Assembly: GCA_963556255.1 (NCBI GenBank)
Contig: OY744608.1
Coordinates: forward strand, 25,787,920 to 25,851,919
Length of the DNA stretch: 64,000 nucleotides
Direction of reading: 5' to 3'
Source of the DNA: Allolobophora icterica
Lineage: Eukaryota; Annelida; Clitellata; Crassiclitellata; Lumbricidae
This document shows positions 46,129 to 57,110 of this stretch, piece after piece. The translations under genes and the position numbers were made by a program. Under the pieces are notes generated by a model, which ran no database searches, had not been told where the DNA came from, and worked only from the letters and a program-made list of their open reading frames with translations. Each line of letters begins with the position of its first letter. The first letter of the stretch is position 1.

Positions 46129-47488
46129 ACGTATAAATGTTGTTTAATGATAAGATGATACTGCAAAAAGTTTCACCACTTGATCTTTCAGAAAAGAATA
46201 TGAAAAGACAACGCCGCAAAGAGCGAAACAGAAACTCGATGACATCTACAGTTGGAAGCAGCCTGAAACATCAAAGAGACTCTCCAACAAAACAGCTGAA
46301 CTGGGGAGGAAGAGTAAACTTCCTAAAGCTGGTCTGGAGCACTGGATAAATCCTACCTCCCTCATCCTGCAATGGCAGGGACTAGGGTCGGGTAGCCGGC
46401 TCGCAGCAACCCCCGAGAGCAGCTCTAAGACAGTGGAATCATCGAATATATTAACTAAAAGTAGAAAAAACTTTTGTACATATGTTCTCAGAGACAGACA
46501 CTATTTTAACAACATGTAGACTATAGTTGTATACTGCGTAAGGGGGCCATCATCTTAGTCATGAGTGCTCCCAAAATTCCAATAAACAACAACAACAACA
46601 ACATGCATTGGGAGAAAAAAGGAATTGCGAGCGGCGACAGCTCTTGTCCGACGGTGGGGCATCTTTGGAGTAAAACATAGAGATAGTAGTAGGTAATCGG
46701 CCGTCGTTGAGATAGAGTTGAGGTATTATTGCGATTATTAATTGTGTTTTACGAGTCGTCAAGTAATAGTCTTTGTGGAATATGCGGATTATATCTTCGA
46801 ACACGAGAAGTGTATTTGTTTCAATTGGAAATATCGATCTGTTGTTGTGATTATCGTGGATATAAGAAAGTCTTCAATCGCTATTCGGTCTTATGATTTA
46901 TTGAGTTGATCGGTCGTAAGAAACTCGTAAGTCCTTCGACGACATCGGAGGCCTTATCTACGCGTACACGTCCCGGGCCTTCTTAACCACTCGGCTGGCC
47001 TTGGAAGTATACGGTATATAGATACCCCCGGCGAAGACAGAAGTTCAAATTTCCGCCACAGTATGTTCATGTCATTGATGATCTCCAACTGTTCAGGTGA
47101 GTGCTGTTTCAGTAAGGTTGGACTTTTTAAAAATAAACTATGAACTTCTGTAACCCACAAACGTCTAACTGCAGCGGAACTTCTAGGTGTAGAGAGTGAT
47201 GTGCTTGACTTGATATCACTTGATGACATTATTACACAGTTTGCAGCTTCTAAAAGTCGCAAATATTTGTGAGCTGTTAACAATCAGGGAACAAATTCGA
47301 CTTTTTAATATAATTTGACGCTAACTGTATATTGTTAATATACTGAAACAAACATTTGAAACAATCTTAGAACTGGTCCCAAAATCCAAAACGTTGAAGT
47401 TTTGTTGGACTTGACAAATGACCGATGACACTGGAGATCATTAATTTTATTCGTATCCATCGCCGCCAAATGGCTGGCATCAGGAACT
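46129..47488. other. LINE 3' UTR and unassigned DNA
   Basis: To 46,601 this is the LINE 3' UTR and (CAA)n tail. Beyond it, a minus-strand open frame (46954-47283) has no motif I recognise; no other feature seen. Confidence 0.4.
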
Positions 47489-47706
<218 letters not shown>

Positions 47707-47822
47707 TATATGGGCCTACATTGACTACTAATTTGAGCAGTACGGCCACAGCATTGACCCTTATTTACTACAAGTTGATTGTCATGTCTTCACGGCGTCC
47801 CCAGCCTACCATGATCAATTAG

Positions 47823-48734
47823 CAGTGAAGGGGTCTCGAGACCGCGGTCTTGGTCTCGAGACCGTCTCGAGACCGAAAACATGCGGTCTTGGTCTCGGTC
47901 TTGGTCTTGAATGTGCCGGTCTTGGTCTTGGTCTTAAAGGTGCGGTCTTGGTCTTGGTCTTGGGCGTCTGGTCTCGGTCAGTTGCCTTTGGTCTCGACCT
48001 TCGTTGCAGAGGCGGCTGTGAGAGTTTTGTGCTATAGGCCGCTATAGGCAAGCAGCAAGGAGAAAAACTAAAAACATAAATTTCCATTTAATTTCTTATT
48101 AACTAATTATATTATTTTTATTTTGCCGGAATTTGCCGCCCCTTGAGAAATGCCGCTCTAGGCAGCCACCTATATCGCCTATACCTAAAGCCAGCACAGC
48201 TTGGGTGGGATTGAGAGTGGAGTGTTGGTATAAATTTTGTTAAATGTTGATGTCGATATTTGCTGGTCTTTGCGATCGTTAATTTTTTTGCATCCCATCA
48301 ACGTCTGCAACTGTTGAGAGGGTGTTTAGCTGTAGTGGACTCTTCATGATACCTCACAGGGCAAGACTTGGGGACAAAACCTTTTGTGATTTAAATTAGG
48401 CCTATATAGTTCTTATAAAATTTAATTAACATCTGATTTGAATGATGGGATTATGTTACACTTAAATCGAAAATGGCGTTTACGGTGTAGGTTTTGAGGC
48501 TTAGGTCTTGGTCTTGGACCACAAGGTTTTCGTCTCGGTCTTGATCTTGGACCATGCGGTCTCAGTATCTGTTTTGGTCGATGCGGTCTTGGTCTCGGTC
48601 TTGGTCTTGGACCATGCGGTCTTGATCTCGGTCTTGGTCTTGGACCATGCGGTCTTGGTCTCGGTCTTGGTCTTGGACCATGCGGTCTTGGTCTCGGTCT
48701 TGGTCTTAGGTTTTTGGTCTTGTGCACAACACTG
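47823..48734 (+). mobile_element. Deleted hAT transposon with GGTCTTGGTCTCG repeats
   Basis: 912-bp element with ends CAGTGAAGGGGTC and, inverted, CAGTGTTGTGCAC, flanked by the perfect 8-bp duplication TCAATTAG (47815-47822 and 48735-48742). Subterminal tandem repeats on GGTCTTGGTCTCGG lie at 47828-47990 and 48500-48720, both in the same orientation. The middle retains the end of a hAT transposase, so this is an internal-deletion derivative. Confidence 0.87.
48300..48399 (+). pseudogene. hAT transposase dimerisation-domain remnant
   Basis: A plus-strand frame reads TSATVERVFSCSGLFMIPHR and then ARLGDKTFCDLN with a stop. This is the C-terminal hAT dimerisation pattern (Pro/Ser-x-Ser-Ala-x-Val-Glu-Arg-x-Phe-Ser). 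No upstream DDE domain remains. Confidence 0.8.
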
Positions 48735-48742
48735 TCAATTAG

Positions 48743-49870
48743 ACAAGGCCCCCCGTGTATAATTAGCATGGGGCGCCCCGAGTGGTTAATCCGACTCTGC
48801 CAGGGTCTCGCCCTTAAAAAATGTATGATACTATCATACATTCATAGTATCACGTTTTGAAAGGTGAGTTTTAGGATTAGGTGAGAAGGTAATAAGAATT
48901 TTTTTATTTTAAAGGAACAGGGTATATTTAGAATATATATTATGGAATATATGGAATATATTTTAGAATATATATATATATCCACATATGCGTCCTACAG
49001 ATTTTATAGAACAGTAGAATTGTAAACGTGTCCTGTAGCCCATAATATCAAGCCAGACCATTCAACAGTTGAAATATTTATTAACATCACTTTAAAATTA
49101 CATCTTGATCAAGTGTATAAACATCACTTTAAAATTACATCTTAATCAAGTGTCGTTAAGTTGAACCATGCATAACGCAGAATAGAATACATTTTATAAA
49201 TTTCTTGGAGAGTAAACGTAATCGTAAACTCCAAATTTATACAGTTCTGCTCTTCAAACAAAGCGCAGATAGCAGCCAATTGACGAGCGCTTAGCGCACT
49301 GGCATCTAAGCATTAAGAAACGGTGGTTTAAATATGACAACTCTCAAGAAAAAAATTTCTGTTAAAGCAGTTTTCAAACTATTGACACATTTTCTTTTCA
49401 AACAAATTTCAACAATTAAAATACTTAATGTCTTTCATACATACTTAGATAATAGTATTGTTGAATATATTTATAGGAGATGGGAGGAGAGAGGCAGAAA
49501 AAGGGCAGCAGAAGATTTCCACAAAACAGATATTTTGCCTAGCCATCGCGGAAGTGCTCTGCGCGGCTTACAATAGTTATTATTATTATTATTACTATTT
49601 ACTTATTTATTTCATTATCTCTAATATCAATGTCACCATTAGCATCGTCGTCGCTTCCGTCATTATCATTTTCATTAAACGTATTCAATGTTATTAATAA
49701 AACAAAAGTAATCATGTATTACAGGCCACCAGCAGCACTACATGGGAGCTTGTCATACAATCGCCCGTTGGAACAGATGGCATAGACATCCCATCCATTG
49801 AGGGTTGGTAGTCGCCATCAGCCCTTCTTCTGCACGAGGCGATGCATGCAGCTCCGGTTCCAGTGCAGAC
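48743..49870. other. Unit 3 spacer and 3' flank of the mucin-like gene
   Basis: Collinear with 18,925-19,923 of unit 2 (for example gttgaaccatgcataacg). No separate gene seen. Confidence 0.5.
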
Positions 49871-50478
49871 CTACACATGGCATGAACATGTGGGAGTGGT
49901 GTATTCACATCTCTTGACGTTGTCATCCCAGACCAGACACTCTGGACAGATGCGAAGATCATACAGATCACCATTGGAACATGTGGCATAGATACGACAT
50001 CCCTTACATGATTGGTAGTATCCATTGGGCCGACCACTGCAGGAAGTGATGCATGTGGGTCCTGTGTCGCTGCAAGAATTCTCCGGATCATCTGGGCATG
50101 CAGGTATTACAGTTGGTCTTTGAGTTGTTGGTATAGTCGTCGGTGCAGCAGTTGGGGTGTGAGTTGTTGTAGTTGTCGGTGCAGCAGTTGGGGCTTGAGT
50201 TGTTGTTGTAGTTGTCGGTGCAGCAGTTGGGGCTTTAGTTGTTGTTGTAGTCGTCGGTGCAGCAGTTGGGGCTTGAGTTGTTGTTGTAGTTGTCGGTGCA
50301 GCAGTTGGGGCTTTAGTTGTTGTTGTAGTCGTCGGTGCAGCAGTTGGGGCTTGAGTTGTTGTTGTAGTCGTCGGTGCAGCAGTTGGGGCTTGAGTTGTTG
50401 TTGTAGTCGTCGGTGCAGCAGTTGGGGCTTGAGTGGTTGTTGTTGTTGTTGTAGGTGGATTGATTTCGCAAGTTCCGG
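49871..50478 (-). CDS. Exon 3, unit 3: short mucin-like array plus peritrophin-A chitin-binding domain
   Basis: Paralogue of 19924-21887. Acceptor ttttccag|CCGGAACTTG at 50478, stop TAG 49871-49873, frame open throughout. After GTCEINPPTTTTTT come about 8-9 units of the QAPTAAPTTTTTT type, much shorter than in unit 2 and lacking its Lys/Ser-rich variants. The chitin-binding module keeps the same cysteines: ACPDDPENSCSD, PTCITSCSGRPNGYYQSCKG, CRIYATCSNGDLYDLRICPE, CLVWDD, KRCEY and PTCSCHV. Spacing suits CBM14/peritrophin-A, with extra Cys pairs before and after. Exon 2 of the same unit (54837-55343) joins in phase 1. Secreted location is inferred from the exon 2 signal-peptide core. Confidence 0.87.
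50105..50455 (-). repeat. Coding minisatellite, about 8-9 units
   Basis: 39-bp units encoding Thr-rich 13-mers (APTAAPTTTTTTQ/K), homologous in position to the much longer array in unit 2. Confidence 0.88.
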
Positions 50479-52666
50479 CTGGAAAATGTACACAGTGATA
50501 GGTGATTACACTGTAGCTTTTGTTAAAGGCAGATTAAGAAGACATGAATCGATACAAACACCTCGTGATGTAGGCCCACTGTAAAGGAAGCCTCTATACT
50601 TATTATTTAAGCCTTGCTTAAGTGACTCTGGACGCCAGGGCTGCATCAACTCTGTTCAGAATTTGAGAGAGGGAAAGACTCGCCGATATAGAGAGAAATA
50701 AGATGAAGACAGAGTACATCTGGGCGGTTAGATAGGGAACTGCTGGTGACTATGAGAGGGCTGAGAGGTTAAAAATGTATTATAGGTCAGATATATAAGT
50801 TTATTCTGGATAAATAGAAGGACTTGAAGAGCGATATAGTGATTTCAAACCTGAACTTATGTGATGGTGTTTGGGAGTTTTAATGACTGCAAGGATGGCT
50901 TCTAAATTATTTGCAACTATTTGCTTGAGGAGAGTCGACGCTATGAAAAAGGAAATTACAGTAAACGGTTGTAAAGTTAACAATTGAGGTGGCTGTTGCG
51001 CAGGCAATCTTTTTATCAAGTGCAGGACAAAATCGAAGGAAGTCAGGAACATATATAATTAAAATTATATAGGAAGCGCATGGTGGCTGATATGCTCGGC
51101 ACAGGTGAGGTGTTTATCGATGATGAGATGGCAGACTGGAGAAGAGTAAGGTGCGGGTGAATTGAGAGCCGTTGAAGTTTCACCTCTTACCCAAGCTAAA
51201 AGTCTGAATAGTTCTGTTAGATTCCAAATTAACTTCTATGGTTTGGCTCAGAGTGGAACTCAGCCGTTCAGTTTTTGAATTCAAAAATAGACAGTCCAGA
51301 CTATATAACAGACTTTAGTACATAGCTCAATTTCACATAGTGGTTACTAATATGAGATCTCGTTTATCTCGTATACTGTAAACTGAATAATGCTGTTGGT
51401 TCAAGTAGACTTGACTTCTGCTACTCGCTTCTAACTGGAATCAATAAAGGAAACCGTGCATTAACTGCAAAAGAGGTTCTTTTTCCAGGGCCTTAAAAAC
51501 TCCTAAATATAAGCATATTAAGCCTATTCAATGCAGTCGGTGCTTATTGAAAATAGAATACATTTGTAAAATTTGTCTTATAAAGTACTTTATTATAACC
51601 ACCCGACCCATCACTCTCCCATGTTCGGCTCTCATAGAAGAGACATTGCCCCTAAGGGTAATCTGCATAAACAAGAAAAGTCCAAAACTCTTTTGCCATG
51701 GCCTTAACAAAAACCCTTAAATATCAGCATATCACGCCTATATTGCATTCATTGTACTCGATGCACATTGAGCAGAGAATACATTTTAAAAACCTGACCT
51801 ACAGTTCCCAAATTACTTTATTTGAATAAATTCACTCTTCGCTCTCCCATGCTTCACTCCCATGGAAAAAATATTACAGTCATATGACACTGTGACGCTT
51901 GATGTGCCAAGCACCCTAAATATGATGGACTGTCGGGTATTTTCAATCGATTCGGTCCGAACGTTTGAAATTCGCTGCCCAAATCAGTCCTTTCTGTCAA
52001 GTCCTTGATGTTTTTCAGGTATAAGCTAAGACTTATTTCCTTTAATTTGCATACCCTTCGTAGCCTGCTTCTATTTTCACTGAGCTATCGGGTTTCGACC
52101 TGGTTCCTGCAATGGATTATTTATTACATACCAGACAGGCTAGCATAGGCACATGACTTTATGATTTTTATTTCCATACCTTATACATGGTTTTCCTATT
52201 AAAACCCTTTGTCATCTCTAAACCTGGTTTGAGTCATTAAGAGCATATCCAAGTCCTTAAATTACAATGACTTTTGTATGTATTCAATTAAAATTACACC
52301 ATGCACTACAGTGATGCAATATGTGCAATATAATTACAATTATATTACACAACTCTCAATTACAATTAATTTTCAATATAATAAACCAGTATTGCCCAAA
52401 GGACCTCCACCATTTGCAGGCTTATTACTTCAAATAGGAGAGACAAGCTTCAAATCTAAAAGCTTTTCTGGCGTCACTCATTATCAATGCCAATGATTGT
52501 TGCATTTAATGAAAAATATACTCTCAACCTCATCTCACTTACACCTCGTTCTCTTTCATTATAAAATCTTGCATGCTGAGTGGAAAATTCTCCCAACTGG
52601 AGACTCACATACTGGAATTGAAAGGACTTTCTACTGACTCAGATTGAAAGTAAGATGTATGCGACG
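50479..52666. other. Intron 2 of unit 3, left part
   Basis: Collinear with unit 2 (27,467-29,174 and 30,794-31,015) without the LTR element or LINE; it therefore gives both empty sites. A candidate branch-point sequence CTTTAAC (minus) lies about 50 bp upstream of the exon 3 acceptor. No exon recognised. Confidence 0.55.
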
Positions 52667-53858
52667 GTGTACGGACTTTCGCTCATAGGACGATCGCTCA
52701 TAGGAAGATCGCTCATAGGACTATCGCTCATAGGGACTATCGCTCATAGGGACGATCGCACATAGGACTATCGCTCATAGGACGATCGCTCATTGGACGA
52801 TCGCCCATAGGACGATCGCTCATAGGACTATTGCTCATAGGGACGATCGCTCATAGGGACGATCGCTCATAGGACGATCACTCATAGGACTATCGCTCAT
52901 AGGACGATCGCTCATAGGACGGTCGCTCATAGGACTATCGCTCATACGGACCATACAAACATATAAGCATAAAAGTAGGGACGTGAGCAATTAACTTCCT
53001 ATTAACTAGTAGATAGTTTTGAAGTATAGGCACATCAAAGTAGGGACATATCAGAAATATTTGTGAAGTCATTTGGAATATTTGATAAGTTTTATAATTG
53101 GTAGCCAATTGGAAGTGTAGTTAATAATTGCTGGCTAATTGGAAGCTAATTGCTAGCTAATTGGAAATTTATTTCTCGCGTCCTACTTTGATGCGCATAT
53201 ATATTAGAAATAATGAAGTAGCATCAAACGAACATTCAATAACGGTTATACAATATCGTTCAAGTAGTGAAGAATCTTAAGGCGTGGAAAGTTACGATAA
53301 CACTGGCATTCTTACGTATTTAGGTGGTTCGCTCTCTAAGCGTAGTGGTTTTCTTTCTTAGCGTATTGAACAATCTTCTAGAGTTTTTATGTATAATTTG
53401 CATTTACGTGCTCTTTCTTTCTTATCGATCGCATTAAATGGATCCATAAACTATGGTCTCAGTGTATTATCGATAACTGTACTTTTCTATGGTCATATGA
53501 GCGATATTCCTATGAGCGATAGTCCCTATGAGCGATCGTCCCTATGAGCGATCGTCCCTATGAGCGATAGTCCTATGAGCGATCGTCCTATGAGCGATCG
53601 TCCCTATGAGCGATCGTCCTATGAGCGATAGTCCTATGAGCGATCGTCCTATGAGCGATCGTCCTATGAGCGAACGTCCTATGTGCGATCGTCCCTATGA
53701 GCGATAGTCCCTATGAGCGATAGTCCCTATGAGCGATCGTCCCTATGAGCGATCGTCCCTATGAGCGATCGTCCTATGAGCGATCGTCCCTATGAGCGAT
53801 AGTCCTATGAGCGACCGTCCTATGAGCGATCGTCCTATGAGCAATTGTCCTAGAACCG
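52667..53858. mobile_element. Foldback transposon with 15-16-bp satellite ends and 9-bp target duplication
   Basis: 1,192-bp insertion. The left arm (52667-52951) is about 18 tandem copies of TCGCTCATAGGACGA (15-16 bp); the right arm (about 53,494-53,858) is about 23 copies in inverted orientation. A non-coding, AT-rich centre of about 540 bp lies between. TATGCGACG is duplicated at 52658-52666 and 53859-53867; unit 2 has one copy at the empty site (about 31,018). Long inverted arms of short tandem repeats with a 9-bp duplication match foldback (FB-type) elements; TU-type foldback elements are known from sea urchin. No transposase is present. Confidence 0.92.
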
Positions 53859-53949
53859 TATGCGACGTACAGCAGCAAGCCAGCGAGCTCACTTCCATGC
53901 AGTCTTCATTTGAAATAATCATACAAACAACTCTTGTCTCAAAAACGGT

Positions 53950-54192
53950 ACTCGCTAGTCCCACAAGGTTAGCTCAACCTTCATTTCCTATGTGGCGATT
54001 GTAAAATGAGCAGTAGTACAAATGGGCGCCTTGCGTGGCTGCCGCACAGTCAAATTCGACTCCTGTTAAACTTGTTGTCGTCTGTTACTACTATTATCAT
54101 GTAATCTTACTGCGTAGGCTACTTGGCAGTTTGAATTAATAAACGAAGATATTATTATTGTTGTTGTTGTTGTTGTTGTTGTTATTGTTATT
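53950..54192 (+). mobile_element. Headless SINE body with (TTG)n tail
   Basis: Same body as 31,285-31,541 (ggttagctca, ggcagtttgaattaataaacgaag) but lacking the box A region; the tail mixes TTA and TTG repeats. The head was lost or never copied. Confidence 0.55.
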
Positions 54193-54836
54193 CTGTGTCC
54201 AGCATCAGACTATGACTGAAATCAAGACTTAATTGTTTCATCGTGGCAAAATACTACATTTCTGTGCTCACAGTTATTACTGATTTGCTCTACTTTGACT
54301 TGCTTGCCTCCATTGAGGTTTGACGTGAAATGATCCATGATATCATCGAGAATATAGTGTAACGTAAACTTCGTATGCTATGAGTAAACATTTTCAGTAA
54401 ATCAGAAAAGTTGGATGTGTTAGCCGTTGATTCAAGTTGCACACAGCGGCTTGCTTCTTAAGAGTGCGGTGACGCGTAAGGCAAGATAACTTAAGTTAGT
54501 CAGTAACAGAGAATAAATAATCATGAACTGGTTTTCAGTAATTGAGAAAAATCAATTACAGCATGGCAATTACAATTGCGTCATTATAATTACAATTATA
54601 AAATGACTTCTAATTCCACTTGTTAAATTCAATTACTAATACCATTACATGAACAAATTGGAATATTTTACGATTGAACTAGAATCATGCTTACAACTAA
54701 CCCTAGACTCCTTTTAAACTGTCCTTCTATTTGACTTAGAGTAAATTTGACTTGTAGCCAGGTACCCCTGAACAAGGTTGAGGCGCTACATAAATGCTTC
54801 TGCAATTGCAATTACAACATATTAAATGACTCGTAC
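54193..54836. other. Intron 2 of unit 3, right part
   Basis: Collinear with 31,545-32,213; no gene. Confidence 0.55.
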
Positions 54837-55343
54837 CAAGATTTTTCCTGCAGTAGACGTCCTTTTCCTTCTCTCTGTGTTCCTCTGGTGGGACCCAGAT
54901 CCAGAAAGCATCGGCTCTGACTCCTTCGACCTCTTGCCATGGCTTCATTCCGTGTGGACCAACCACGTAGGCCGCCCCCCAAGCTGAGTCGTCGAAGCCC
55001 ACTCCTTGCCACCCCTCGTGGAATATGTCGGTGCACTTCCACGATCCATCTGTGACAAAAGTCCCTGACGAGCCGAGGAAGCCACCGTTTTTGCCGGAGT
55101 TCTTGCCATTGACGGCGATCACTTGAGCTGAGGCAGCGAGTGGGACGATGTCTGCGATGCCGGGGGAATTGGGATGCTGCATGTCAGTTATTTCGATGCC
55201 ATCAATGAACAGTACCAGCTTGTTATCAGCTGTGATCGCCAGGTCCTGATCGACGCATATCGGCAGAGGAGCCGCATTCACCATCCACTGAGGACATGAC
55301 AGTTGGAGGAAAACCACCAGACAGAAGACAGCACTCGACGCTC
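54837..55343 (-). CDS. Exon 2, unit 3: signal-peptide core plus jelly-roll-like domain
   Basis: 507-bp exon with acceptor tatag|GAGCGTCG at 55343 and donor CTTG|gtacgagt after 54837, open and phase 1 at both ends. Same layout as the other two copies: hydrophobic AVFCLVVFLQLSC, VNA|APLPICVD, LVLFIDGIEI, GSWKC, GWQGVGFDDSAW, FWIWV and VYCRKNL. The domain cysteines are conserved in all three paralogues, and the frame is undamaged, consistent with selection on the protein. Spliced to exon 3 it gives ...CRKNL-A-GTCEINPP. Intron 2 is about 4.4 kb here versus 10.3 kb in unit 2. Confidence 0.8.
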
Positions 55344-55971
55344 CTATATGGAGTTTAACAGAGATACAACGAAATCAAACTAAACACATTTTAAAATGCG
55401 CACTGCATCATCCTATTAACGAGCGATGCGTCGAGTCCGAGAAATTAAAGGGTTGCTAAAGAGTCCAGAGAGAGGGGCAGAGAAGCTGCTAAAGCTGTTA
55501 CGTTTAAGTCGAGGAATATAGGGAGGAGGATGAGGATCAGATGAGTCAGAGTCGGAATTTTTTTAAAGGTTAGACAAATTATGAGTGGAAGCCTGGGGAA
55601 TGATATATAGGGTCTACTGTATTAGCTTCTGAGACAGTTGACGATGTGGTAGTGACAGTACTGGCGGATGAACCGAATATTTCTGGTATCTAGAATTGAG
55701 TTCGTTCCAGAGTCGAAGTGCAGTTTGATAGGTGGCTCGGTTTGAGAACTTGAGATGAACTCCAGTCACTGCTGACTGGGGTTCAGAAAGACACTGAGAT
55801 AGGATGGTGATCGAATAGAGCAGGGTGACTGGATGGTGAAAAGTTTGCGAAGATACTTGGACTGCGAATATTTCAGGAATTGTAGGTTAGTGATAGAACT
55901 TTGAAGTGCATTTGCTCTGAGATTTTCAGCCAATGTAATGATATGATGATTGTTGTGTTATGCTTGACTTT
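55344..55971. other. Unit 3 region upstream (minus sense) of exon 2, with LINE remnant
   Basis: Contains the third copy of the old LINE C-terminal remnant (about 55,615-55,935, minus). No exon 1 recognised. Confidence 0.45.
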
Positions 55972-56338
55972 CTAGCCATATTATGGAGACCATATGACCA
56001 TGTTCAAAATATGAGTTTCTTACTGTTCGATACATCTCGCATTGTAAAAAGCTAATATTATGAGAATTTTGCATATGCCAGTCACATGACGTTGCTGTTG
56101 GGGCAAGTATAAAGCATTTGAAATTAAATTGCGCGTAAACCTAAAATAGTTACAACGATATTGCGTATACATGGGTTAGGCTTACATGTAGATAGCCATG
56201 ATGTCGTGTGCAGCGCTTTGAGAGGCACTACAGTCAACTATAATCACCATATTCAACAATTCTTAAACATTGCTTTAAATTTGTTTCTTTATGGTATGAT
56301 AAAGTAATTTTGAATGTCATATATTAATAATGATGATG

Positions 56339-56431
<93 letters not shown>

Positions 56432-57110
56432 TTTATTCTTGAATTAAGCGCCTGCAAACGCACTGCGCTGTACATGTACATTGTACATGTTATGCGATAA
56501 ACCTTAACTACTAACAGAACAGACAGCCTGCAATACACGGCGCAAATTGCAGCCTACAAAGCATGTCCGCCTATGGGACTCGATCTCTGTACCTCTCGCA
56601 CTCTACGCCAGATGTTATCCAATGCGCTATCGGGCGTCTTAAACCATATATACAAATTATTATTATTATTACGCAGTAATTAAGCGCCACTATGTAATGA
56701 CCAAGCATCAATCGCTGGCATTGAGCAATTGTGAGTGAGGGCCAGCTCATAGTCCTTACAAAATTACAGTCTCAGTGGGGGTTTGAACCCGGACTCTCCG
56801 CGTTACAAGGTGAGCGCCCAACCAATCAGGTACCGTGTTCCGCATACTTTCTTGGCATTCCATGTGACTACTTCCTGTACTTAGAAGCCTATAATCGACG
56901 CCGTTAATCAATAGACATGAACTTCTGCTATAGACGTGTTGCTTGACAGTGAGTTTTCAGCGGAGCAAAAATTCAACAAGGTAACCTGAATGTGGTTCTA
57001 TAGTACCACTAAGTACCATAAACCAGAATCTCGACTTCTCGATGAAAAAGGTCACCGCTAACATTGTCTCGGCTCTCACCAATCAGCTAACTGCACTATT
57101 GCAGCCCACA
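55972..57110 (-). repeat. Inverted segment within unit 3
   Basis: This stretch is the reverse complement of 34,605-35,462 in unit 2, including its SINE (here about 56,670-56,850), whereas both flanks are in normal orientation. The segment matching 33,330-34,600 is missing at the left junction. An extra (AAT)n-tailed LINE/SINE fragment (about 56,329-56,570) is inserted within it. Confidence 0.8.
56329..56431. repeat. (AAT)n microsatellite, tail of a retroposed fragment
   Basis: About 30 AAT units, continuing on the minus strand from a 3'-tail-like sequence (gcagtgcgtttgcaggcgct) at about 56,440-56,470. Confidence 0.9.

Larger units (their letters stand above)
40620..46601 (+). mobile_element. 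I-superfamily-like LINE (ORF1, EN-RT-RNase H ORF2), near full length
   Basis: About 6 kb: GC-rich 5' region with three monomer-like repeats, ORF1 with zinc knuckles, ORF2 with apurinic-type endonuclease, reverse transcriptase and RNase H, a C-terminal Cys/His motif, a 3' UTR, and a (CAA)n tail at 46586-46601. RNase H in ORF2 plus a CCHC-bearing ORF1 fits the I group (I/Nimb-like). No target duplication was recognised, so the 5' limit is approximate. Confidence 0.82.

Noticed and set aside
46954..47283. 109-codon minus-strand frame as a transposase or host exon
   Set aside because: No recognisable motif, no splice context and no paralogous copy; left unassigned.
47815..48841. Arg-Pro-rich frames (RPRPRPH) on the minus strand
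   Set aside because: Translations of the GGTCTTGGTCTCG repeats in the hAT element, not a protein.
50012..50584. 190-codon plus-strand Cys/Ser-rich frame
   Set aside because: Antisense shadow of exon 3 in unit 3; the Cys/Ser/Trp pattern is the complement of the Thr/Ala/Pro codons.
52667..53858. CRISPR-like array
   Set aside because: Units are contiguous without unique spacers and occur in inverted arms with a target duplication; it is a foldback transposon in a eukaryotic genome.
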